Assembly: GCF_028389875.1 (NCBI RefSeq)
Contig: NC_084702.1
Location: 45,507,053 to 45,571,052 of the forward strand
DNA length: 64,000 nucleotides
Direction: 5' to 3'
From: Rhea pennata
Lineage: Eukaryota > Chordata > Aves > Rheiformes > Rheidae
In this document: positions 26,111 through 35,700 of the stretch, in pieces
Layout: every line of letters begins with the position of its first letter
How positions within the stretch are numbered: position 1 is the stretch's first letter
Translations under genes and position numbers: made by a program
Notes under the pieces: generated by a model
The model's database searches: none
The model's input: the letters and a program-made list of their open reading frames with translations, nothing else
Told to the model about the DNA's origin: nothing

Positions 26111-29100
26111 GTAATTACAATATTTAATTTTTACAGGAGCTTTTTAAAGTTGATATCAGTATTTTGTTATTTTTTGGAGGTTAAGAGAAATATAAAAGGC
26201 CATCATCACAGAAGTTTCATTTGTAGATCCTTGCGTATCAATACATGACAACTTATTAAAGCTTAATTGGCCAACAGATTATTATTTTGATAGAGACACT
26301 CCAGTGATTTTAACAACCTCATAATTTTAACACACAACTTCTCCATTCTGTAATATACATATTAAGACTTCCCAGCTTTTATATTTCACACACATAATTA
26401 CCATGACTAAGCACACTAACAAGAAAAGCTGTACAAGAACCATTCATAGTAACCTTCTTTCTGGCTAGGAGGATAATAGTGAATGAAGTCAGACTTAAGC
26501 AACCTAAACAAACAGAAGTTTTATATATATTTAGAAGTTGGGAAAATTCTTCAAAAACCCCAGACAAGTTAAGAAGTGGCATCAATAAAAATGTGGTCAG
26601 AGTTGTGTAATTTCCACTTTTACAATTGGTGGTAAAAATTACTCAGAAAAGCTTAAGAGAGTTTAGTGAAACATTTGATCTGTGAATGCAGTTTTAGTTG
26701 GAATCAGAAGTAACGTATTTTAAGAAACTTACAAACATTATAGCAATAAATTCAGTTTTAGTAATTTTAGGGTTTTTTTTTTCATTTAATAACCACCTAT
26801 CTAAACAGAAATATTTTGCTGATTCTGAGTATTGGTTTTGTACTCTATGTCTATATCTTACAGAACTGCTACAGAAACTATCATATAATCTCAATAACTT
26901 GAATTGTACAGGAAGTCTTATTGTTTTGATCTGTCTCCCAAAACGCAGCTGACTTTCTAAAACTGGAAACATCATTTGCTCAGAAAAAGATTTGAGATTC
27001 TTGAGAAAATTCAGTTATCTCTGCTGCCAGCTTTTAAGATGCAAGACTTCAAGTGTTGCAGTGGGACCACCCAAATCCAAGGATAATATGACTTAGTTAC
27101 CCATTTTTGCAGAGTTTGACTATGCAGACTGTACAGCTTTAGTTATTGACTGGAACACTTTTTCTGGTTGTCTGTAGGATAGCAGAAAGTATCTTTCTGT
27201 ACATGTTTCTTTTAGGGATTTTTTTTAAGCTAAAATAAAGAGAGACTTGATAGAATTATTTTCTGGAAGCATATACATCGCAATGTTCCCTGTTAGTAGA
27301 GGCAATATTTATGGCAATTAAAACTGTAACACAAGAGAATTGTACCATACCACCTAAAAAAGATATATTTTTCTGCTGCTGAAATGTTTTCTGTAATAAA
27401 GATCTGAGGGTGATGCCAGTGAAGCTCATTGAACACTGAGATAATGTTCATTTTCACCTGAAGTATCAACATTATTGATGGATTAAATTCATTGTTGAAA
27501 AACCAATGCTACCCAAAAGCTGTTGCTACCAAACTAAGACTACTATTTTAAGAGAGAAAGTTTGTGGATTTACCTGCTCCTGCTCTGTATATGCAGAACT
27601 TGGAGTGACTTTACATCATAAATCATCTAAACCATTACTAACTGCCTGCCACTAGAGGTCATGAGGCTGATCAAATTTCATTTGTTCTTGTTCAAACTAG
27701 GAACCAGGCAGAAATGAAACAAAAGAGACTGTACAATTTTAGGAAACACTGCAACTAGTGTTTCTGAAAAGAAATTAAATACTTCTTCTCTGTTTACCTA
27801 CTCATTACATTCTAAGACCAGAAAACAGTCGATGGAACTCATTACGTGAAAAATCAATGCCTCTGGTAAGGGATTTTGTCACATTTGCACTGAATATGTC
27901 TATAGGTCAGAGAGAACATGAAGGAGCTCACAGAAAAGAAGCAAGGTGTGGTTAGCAGTAAAAGATTACAAACTGGAGATAAACAGTAGCTGCCCTGAGT
28001 TTTCACATTGAGGCACATTCATCAGGCAGTCTAACAAATTTTGCTAGTGCCCTCACTAAGTATGGTGTGGGAATAAAGATAGGAATTCATTTTTAGGATA
28101 CCACTATAACCTATTTTATAATCACTAACTATGTAAACATACCTATAAAGGTTGATGTGTATACTTGAATATGTATTTTTACAGGGTAGGTTGTTCTTCA
28201 CAAAGATGAAAAGGGCACAGAAGCAAGAATAGAGGATCCACTAGTAATGTGTTAAGAGTAACCATCCATGAAAAGTTCCCCTTTGCCATGTGTTCTAAAC
28301 AGGGAAAAGTTTGATGATGATGATGCTTTGGGCTGACACTGCAATCAGAATTAGACATAAGACAGATTAAGGCCTACATTACCTTAATGAATATAGCTAT
28401 AAGACTCCAAACTGTCAGCTCTACCAGGTTAATGCTGTGTTGGTAGCAGCAGCACATGACTCTGCTGAGATATGCAATGTAATTTAGAGATACCTTGAGC
28501 TCATTCAGATCCCACAGCAGAGGAGTATACAGATGTACATTTTTGTTCACTTCCAGAAGAATAAATGTATTCAAGAAGAAACAAAAATGGACCATTTTTG
28601 CATAAATAACTAGAAAACTCTACACAGACAATCCAAGTGCCAATTTGGCATTGTTTCCACAGCAAATACATAATCAGAGACTTAAATGGAATTAAGACTT
28701 TACTGAAAATATGAAGCAATGGAAACAGTCAAGAAAAAGAATAACCAATGTATTGAATTCTTGGTAATGCAAGCCCAGTAGGCAGGCTAATTTCTGCTCT
28801 ATTATGACTCTGCATGCTAACATACCCTAATCTACACGCCCCTTCAAAACTGGGGAAATATATTTGGAAGAGGTGATAATTGATTTTTAAATACTGCAAA
28901 ACAGAAAGAAAAAACAGGCTGATTCTTGTATCAGAAATCTTAGAGTGATCCAAAGTTTCTCTCCATGGAGCAAGGACAAGAGGAAAAGCAGAAGCAAAAG
29001 AAAATTTTCATTAAAAAAGGAAGCACTTCCTTGTTTTTGACTATTTGCTTTGTGTGAATTCCAACCCAGACTAAATACTGAAAATGATGTGAAGAGAGCT

Positions 29101-30159
29101 ACCATAGCAAAGATAAGATAATCCACAGGGGAGAAGAAAATTATTCAGAATGCCAAAGTACCAAAGATAAAGCTGTGGAAGAATTTGACATCTCAAACAC
29201 TCAGCAAACACTGAAAAGCTGTTTGGAAATGTCTTGTAAAAATCCAGTGTAATCTAGTCTATATCTTACTTTATAGCTGGTAGATGCGATGGGAATATTG
29301 AACTGACAAAACACAGTGCCATGTTTCTGGGAGGTAATCTTTATACAAGGTGAGAGTGAGTCTGTGCACCACTTGGCTTTTAAGTGAGAGAGTATACTCA
29401 CTCAGCCTGGCAGGTTTTTTGACAGATAGGTTTTCCTCTCCTCTCCTTAGCCCCTGAGTTCTTCATAATAATCGCTAACACAATATAGCTTTATTTTTTT
29501 TAATTTCTCCACCTGTCGTTATTTGTAATCGCATACTTATTACCGCCAATTTGCATTATCTACCAACTATTGATCTGCTTTATGACTTTGAGATGCTCAA
29601 AAATAATTCTTCGTTCAGTTTGGGGGTTTTTGAAAGTCAAGAAATCTTTTAAATATGCATCTTTTGCCTTATCTGATCTAACATGCAACCATTTTCCCAG
29701 TTCTGGGAATGCCAGTTCTCACACTTTTTAAAAGGCACTTATTTTCTTAAGCAATTCCACAAATCATATCTAGCGATACTCTGGTGTGTTTATATTTGAT
29801 CAGCCATGGATATATACCACGATGCCATGTAACAGGAGAATTTCAAGGACTTTCTGAGACTGCAGAAATCCTAAATTGTCAAATGCAAGACCTTGAAGTA
29901 AGATGGGAAATTTTACAGATTATAATCCTTCCATAAATTTAGCAAATTCCTTCTTTAAAATGTTTGTTTGCAGCTCTCCAAGGTATTTCAGTATCATTTT
30001 TTACAATATTCTTCCAAGTTCACCATCAGTTTTCTCCTAGCATGTTAGAATTATATTCTGCTTGCGTCTCACAGAAACTTTGGATCAGAAAAAGACTTCC
30101 TAGAGGAATAATTCAAGTCTCATTATTCTGGTCATAAATTGACCAAGCTCCATCTAAAG
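26111..30159. other. Intergenic DNA, no gene recognised
   Basis: AT-rich sequence. Open frames are below 95 codons on both strands and look like chance. No RNA gene, CpG island or named repeat was identified. Confidence 0.5.
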
Positions 30160-30430
30160 AGCTGTAGAATTCAGTAGATCCATTAGAAAGTTGTTCCAAA
30201 ACTCCACTCCTTTGAAGATCAAAAGCCTTCTGACTTCTAGGGAAAAAATAAATATGATCAGCTTGCTCATTTGTGCTGAAATTTCCTGTTGCCTTTGTCC
30301 TCCTTTTCCTTATAGAAGTTTATAATTTCATGGAGAACAACTATATTCCTTTCAGCCTTCATTTTGTTAGACTAAGCAAGGCTGCTTCTTTTATTATTGG
30401 AAAACAAACTTTTCTAGGAATCTTTCTGCA
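30160..30430 (-). mobile_element. Ancient CR1-like LINE remnant (minus strand)
   Basis: On the + strand the words run in the order of a reversed CR1-type consensus. A 'gttgttccaaaactccactc' block is followed by 'ttctgacttctag' and 'ttataatttcatggagaac'. Then comes 'cagccttcattttgttagac', followed by 'taagcaaggctgcttct'. The last part corresponds to the conserved 'cagccttcttttggttaggctaaacaagcc' type segment, here strongly diverged. No coding capacity remains. The assignment rests on recall of the consensus. Confidence 0.5.
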
Positions 30431-31079
30431 CTTTTTCTCATTTAAAAGTGATTTCTGGGAAGCTGAAGTCCCCAGAAGTATAGTGTGTTGCAGGTAACAC
30501 CTTATAGAGCAGCTTTGGCGAGTCTCCACTACCTGGAATGGCAATATACACATTGTAGCAGCGTATCTGCCTTTTCCAGTAGTGACCTCCCTCTAGTGCA
30601 ACAGATTATGCACTTTATAGTCTATTACTATGCCAGCATTTTTATTTCCACACTCCAGATACCTCCGTAGAAAGTAGTTGTGCATTGCCATTTTCAGGTG
30701 GGTTGCATAGCCAGTCTTGAACATCAGGAATTTAAACTTCCCTAGTTTTAAATAATTTAAATAATAATAACAGTTTATTTAACTTGGTTAGATCTACTGA
30801 ATTTCTCTACAATCACTTGTTGAGGAACAACAGGATCACTCAGACAATGTAACTAGTGCCAATATCCTTCCTTTTTTTATTCCCTTCTCTGTATCTCCCT
30901 ATCCCTCTGTCTTTCTCTGGAAACCTCCTTTAAAGCCTTCCACTCTACCAGCACAGCCAAAATCTTCCAGGAGCGTTTATTCCTGTTTAGTTCTCCAGAT
31001 CACTCAGACTAGGCCACAATACTATCCCCCACCCGCCTCCCCCCAGATTTCTTACAAATGTTGAGGAAACACTGAACCA
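30431..31079. other. Intergenic DNA, no gene recognised
   Basis: AT-rich sequence leading up to the 31.1-kb CpG island. Nothing recognisable. Confidence 0.5.
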
Positions 31080-31230
31080 ACAGTACACGGCCCTCGGGCT
31101 GCGGGGCCGGGGGAGCAGAGGGGTGCCCGGCTGGGAGGGGGCGGGGCCGCCCCAACCGCCATGGAACCCCGCGGCCCCAACGTTCCGCCCCGCCCCGCCT
31201 TCCCCCGGCGGCGCCGCCATTTGTACACAC
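31080..31230 (-). promoter_or_regulatory. Small CpG island, candidate divergent promoter
   Basis: About 150 bases of dense GC with many CpG and several GC boxes (GGGGCGGGG type, near 31137 and 31187-31200), suited to Sp1-family factors. On the minus strand the word AAATGGCGGC (ATG at 31220-31218) matches the YY1-type element often found at the 5' end of housekeeping transcripts. It lies about 1.3 kb upstream of the SLCO4C1 start and points away from it. A start of a minus-strand transcript, possibly noncoding, is plausible. The minus-strand open frame beginning there runs to 30987 and is not recognisable. A Kozak-like + strand ATG at about 31160 opens only a 45-codon frame. Confidence 0.5.
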
Positions 31231-31252
31231 ACACACACACACACATATACAC
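31224..31252. repeat. (CA)n microsatellite
   Basis: About 22 bases of CA repeat followed by ATATACACG at the edge of the 31.1-kb CpG island. Confidence 0.85.
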
Positions 31253-32029
31253 GCGTGTCTTTCTCCTTTTGCAGAAGCTTTTTGGTCCTCTCTTAGGGGG
31301 TTTGTGATTGGTTCTTTCTTCTGCTTCCTCAGCGGCGGTTTCCATACTGCTGGCGAATACTTGGCCATCTCTGTTTCGCTCTGAAGGGCCCACGAAGAAA
31401 TCACGGTTGGGAATTCGGAAGGATGCGCTGGCTTTCCTTGTAAAGCTCTCATATCATTAGTGACATCTGCTGTTTCGGTTTCATTTCGCTTGTGTCTAAA
31501 ATGTTTTGGAGTTTTGAAAGGGGAGGCACTCTCCCGGACACATTGGTACTGACCTAAGACTAACTTGAGTGGTGATAGTTAATTGATCCCTGAAGTACTT
31601 GGCAGTTGTTTTTGCGTATGCTGCTAAGAAATGAAAACAAACTGTGTGAAAACAAGCTTGGTACTTCCTTGTACACTTGACAAACTCTCAGGGTTGATGC
31701 TTGCAACAGAGTAACTTTTTTGATGACTGGAAGCTCCCGGGCGGAAACTCTCTGTGATACAGCAGAGGGATAGTATTTGCTAAGGATGATGTTTGCAAAT
31801 GTCTGGGTTTTTTTTTTTTTGCTTAGAGATGTGTTTCCACATCCAAGAGGCTCTTGTGCCAGCTCACTTGCCTAATGTGGGGAAGTCCGCTATCTAAAAT
31901 AACACCAATTTCACTTTTTCCAAGAATTACAGAGGAAATTTTGAAGTGCTTGGTTTCGGGGAAAACCCGTTCACGTGGGCTTTTTTCAGGCACTTGTTCT
32001 TTTTTCCGAAGCGAGACTTGTCAGGTACC
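31253..32029. other. Upstream flank of SLCO4C1
   Basis: Mixed-composition DNA between the two CpG islands. It contains a T15 run near 31808 and one E-box CACGTG at 31972-31977. No exon was recognised. Confidence 0.5.
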
Positions 32030-32368
32030 ACGGCGGTGCCTCCTTTGCCGCTGCAGTGAGCCTGCTGGCCGCGGCTCCCCGATGACCTTCAGCCGCCGCG
32101 GCCCTCCCTGAGCCGCCGTGCTGGGAGCGCCGCCGGCTCCTCCGCTGCCCGCCCGCAGCGTGTCGTTCCGCAGGTCAAACGCACCGACGCGCTCCCCGCC
32201 GTCACACGCTGGGAGGTTAAAGAAGAACTTGATCCTGACTCCTGAACTTGAAACAAAGCCCGGCCCGCCCCGGGCCGAGCTCCCCAGCGCCGTGACGGAC
32301 CCCTTCCCCCAGGCAGCGGGCGGCGGCCCCGCGGCGCTCGGCAGGGGGCGACCTCGGCGCACCGGGCG

Positions 32369-32393
32369 GGGCCGGGCCGGGCCGGGCCGGGCC
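32369..32393 (+). repeat. (GGGCC)5 tandem repeat
   Basis: Five tandem GGGCC units about 135-160 bases upstream of the SLCO4C1 start codon, preceded by GGGCG. Potential G-quadruplex and Sp1-like binding sequence. Confidence 0.9.
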
Positions 32394-32402
32394 ACCCGCC
32401 TC

Positions 32403-32421
32403 GGGGGGGGGGGGGGGGGGG
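32403..32421 (+). repeat. G19 homopolymer
   Basis: Nineteen consecutive G on the + strand, 107-125 bases upstream of the start codon. It is a strong potential G-quadruplex, and its exact length is likely to be unreliable in an assembly. Confidence 0.85.
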
Positions 32422-32462
32422 AGGTGCCGGCACCTGCCCCGCAGGGCGGCCCGCCCGGGCGG

Positions 32463-32527
32463 TATTTAGCGGAGCGCTGCGCCCGGTGCTGCTTCCAGCA
32501 GGTGCCGAGCGGCGGTCTCGTTGCGCC
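32463..32527 (+). promoter_or_regulatory. SLCO4C1: Probable core promoter and 5' leader of SLCO4C1
   Basis: A TATTTAG word at about 32463 lies 65 bases before the start codon, so transcription could begin near 32490 and give a short leader. The start context is GCGCCATGA, with G at -3. No upstream ATG is visible in this short interval. The exact transcription start cannot be determined from sequence alone. Confidence 0.4.
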
Positions 32528-32741
32528 ATGAAGGGTGGCGGCATCGAGAACCCGGTGTTTGAGCCCCCCAGCCCCGACCTCGGCCGCCAGCGCGGGGCGA
32601 GCGCGGCCGGCGCCGCGCAGCCGCCGCCGGGGGCCGAGGAGGGGCCCTGCGGCTGGGGCCGCTGCGCCCCTAAGGCTCTGCAGCTCTGCAACAACCCCGA
32701 GGGCTACCTGGCCGCCTACAGCCTCCTGGCCATCTTCCAAG
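32528..32741 (+). CDS. SLCO4C1: SLCO4C1 exon 1 (coding part)
   Basis: Encodes residues 1-71 and the first base of codon 72: the cytoplasmic N-terminus and start of membrane segment 1. It begins MKGGGIENPVFEPPSPD, like human MKSAKGIENLAFVPSSPD, which supports the ATG at 32528. A Gly/Ala/Pro-rich linker follows, then the CGWGRCAPKALQLCNNPEGY region and LLAIFQ. The linker is about 35 residues shorter than in human. The exon ends CAAG|GCAAGC, a GC donor with otherwise perfect consensus. Joining to exon 2 restores the conserved LLA..QGIVVNGL run. Confidence 0.9.
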
Positions 32742-35700
32742 GCAAGCTTCCCGCGGAGAAGGCGCCCCTCTCGGGGCCGGGCCGAGCCGGGAGGGGAGGA
32801 GCGGGCGGGAGCAGCAGCGGTCCGGAGAGCCGGGAGCCTGCGGGCTGGCGGGCGCCGCGGCCGCGGGGTGAAGTTAGCGCCTTCGCCGGGGGAGGCGGGA
32901 ACTCCGGTGCCCTAGGTGAGGAAGCTGTTCACACAACGCTGGTCTCTGCGCGCCTCCGTGCTCGTCTGGTTTTTTCCTTCCTTTTTGAGCTCTTGATATG
33001 TCCATGGTCCTGTCAGCGCTGTGTGTTTCGTACCCTTGTCTGTGCTGCTTCCCCGTCACTCACAGTGTGCTAATATTCCATACACGCTTCATAGGTTGAA
33101 ACATATGTGCCAGAGAACAAAACATTTGTAATATAAACTCATAGACACGAGTGTAGAGAGCCTAACATGTGCCATGTTTTCTGCCTTCCAAGTTAAAAGG
33201 TAGCTTGGTGAGGCTGGGTGAGACTGAAGGTAATTAAGTTTGCTTTTAAAAATTTGTGCTTTTGGTATGTGGATCTGAGTGCAACCATCCTTTTAATACT
33301 TAACTAACTACAAAATTGTCTGCTGAGTTAAGACTGCAAAGTAAGTTGAAACAGTAGTTGGAGGTGAAAAATGTAAGCTTAGTTTGCTCTTGGTTTCTGC
33401 TGCTTAGCTTCAGATATTCCTATGTTTGTCTCCTGTAGCTAGATTCATTAGGGCCTTGGCTGGCCATAGATTTAGAAAAAAATAATGGGAGGAGGAAAGG
33501 GTTGCATTAGTGTATTAAGTGTATGAACTTGAGGTTTTTAAAGCTTACTTAGATTTTCATCCTTCAGAGCTAGCTGATTTATGTTCAGAGCTCTTCAACT
33601 GTATGGGACAAGCTAGAAAAGAAAGCTGCAATTCCTGAACAGTGGTGAGGCTTTGAAGCTCATTCTTGTTCCACATACAGTAGGAATAACAATGCTGTGA
33701 AGAGGGAGAAAATATAGAAAAGGATTCCATACTAAAATAGAAAGTAGCCTGTGCCTAAGTCACAGGGTATGGGTGATTGAGTTTCTGCCTGCCACCAAAC
33801 TGAGGTGATTGGGATGATCTTGGGGGAGCTGAGTTGGATGGCCTTCTTAAAAACCTGGAAGTGTCTGGTTACTGCTTCTGTTGTTTAGAAAATATTTTTA
33901 AAAAATCAGGATCTTTAATGTGTGTTTGCTGAAACTCTGAGTTCAATCTATTTAGAATCTGAGCCTTTATTAGTACACAGGTTTGGCGTTTAAAAATAAC
34001 CCAAGCATCTATACAGTTTTTGGGTAGAAGCTGTTGTTCCTTGCCTATATTTGAAAGGCCACACTACAGGTGGTAGGAACAGGGGGTGACTGCTGTTGCA
34101 GTTATCTTACAGTAGCTCCAATTTATTTTCTTTAGCACAGGAAAAAGAAGTGGAAGAATTTAATACATAACTGACCTCAATGGCCACTGAGGTCTGCAAG
34201 ACTTTGGATTATGCATTTATATTTCCTAGGTAAGGAATAGGGATAGGAAACAATGCCGTGAGTTTGAAAATGAAGAATCTTGGGTTATGTTGCACTAAAC
34301 AAAGATTCTTGAGTATTTCTAGCTCTAACAAACATTGCTATATAATATTTATTAAAATACAGTTTGTGCTGATTGTCTACTTGGTTGAGTAATGATTTTA
34401 GTATCACTTAAATTTTATCTCTTAATGATACTATGGGCAGGTTCCCAATCATAAAAATGTTTCGTATCGTAAGAGGCTTTGCCTTCATAGGGTGCTATGG
34501 GTGTTCCTTCTGCAGCTCATCCAGGTCTTGGTTCTGTTACCAAAGCATAGATGTATGCCGGAGGCTTGTGTATCTAACATAATTCAGATTTAGAGCCTTA
34601 ATGTAAGGAAGTTTCTGAGACTCTTTTGAAGGCTTGTGGCTGCTGCAGACCTTGTGGCCTTCTTGATGTGTTAAATGGGTTCTCTGAATCTCTTTTGGTT
34701 AATCATAAAGGAAATTTGGCACTGAAGACTCAAATTGTGACCCTTGAAACACGGGAAACAAGAGTGGCTTGCACACAACAAATTTGGTGTCATATGTGAA
34801 ACTTTGCAAAAATACTTAGGTCTTGCTGTTTCAGAGTCAAGGTAACCTAACAATATGCAAAAAATATGATTTTGAAGTTATCTATTTCATTACCCTCCAA
34901 GTCATAGAAGCCATCACTGAAGAAAATAAAATGTCTGCACAATTTTCCACAATGCTATTGTACCTCTGTGAAAGGGTTTCTGACACTGAAGAACCATAAA
35001 GTATTCACTGATATGGATTAGTATCTATATGTTGGTGTATGCATGCTAGACACTTTAAATCCTGAGTGAGTACAGTAGGTAGGTATTTCCAGTGGGCTAG
35101 TGCATGTGTGTGGATTTTAATTATATAAATGCACACACAGCTGTCTAAAGGAATGCATTCATTAGGTTACTGTTTAACTGCCCAATGAAAGAGGCTATTG
35201 CTGTCATTGGCAGCTGATTTCCCTGTATTTCAACTACTCAGAAGGTCTGAAGTGAAACATAACTCTTCATTTCTGTCTGTTTCAAGTACAGGTGAAACCT
35301 GTATTTCTAGAATAGAAAACACTTCTTTGTGTAGAACATGGTTACATGACTAATACCTGATTCTATACGGCACTTGAGTTGCATAAATGTATGATTGCAT
35401 CTTGTAACACAGTAGTTTGGTGTGTTTGACTTCTAGCTATAGTAGGAAACAAGGTAACATTTATCTCAATATTTTGAATACAGGAAAGGCTGTTTATTCC
35501 TTATGTCAGTAACACTTTATTAAACAAAGCAAAAAAACCTGGTTTTGAGATAAGTTATCAAGTTGTTTTGGCAATATATTTGTAAATGAATTGAGGAGTG
35601 TTGAAGATAATATTCTGGCTGAAAATCCTGGATAATGTTAATATTTTATAGCCAGATTAGGCTGGTTACCAGAGAGGCTCCTTTTCAGCTGGGTGTCTGC

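Larger units (their letters stand above)
32030..32930 (+). promoter_or_regulatory. SLCO4C1: SLCO4C1 CpG island promoter
   Basis: Roughly 0.9 kb of dense GC and CpG spanning the upstream flank, 5' leader, exon 1 and start of intron 1. It contains (GGGCC)5 at 32369-32393, a G19 run at 32403-32421 and a weak TATA-like TATTTAG at about 32463. A nuclear-receptor half-site AGGTCA lies near 32172, and a GCGTG core at 32158-32162. The human gene is reported to respond to aryl hydrocarbon receptor ligands through xenobiotic-response elements. The GCGTG core here lacks the full extended consensus, so that link is only a possibility. Large antisense frames (up to 239 codons) across the island are composition artefacts. 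Confidence 0.8.

Noticed and set aside
1..31000. Coding exons of neighbouring genes such as PAM or a second SLCO gene
   Set aside because: In mammals these lie near SLCO4C1, so I looked for them. No exon with matching protein sequence and splice sites was found on either strand.
31009..31452. 147-codon and 113-codon minus-strand frames near 31.2 kb
   Set aside because: They run through a CA microsatellite (Cys-Val repeats) and a CpG island and have no recognisable domain. The island itself is kept as a regulatory candidate.
32021..32740. Long antisense open frames (239 and 201 codons) over the SLCO4C1 promoter and exon 1
   Set aside because: They are Pro/Arg/Ala-rich, run opposite to a well-supported exon and promoter, and follow from the scarcity of stop codons in GC-rich DNA.
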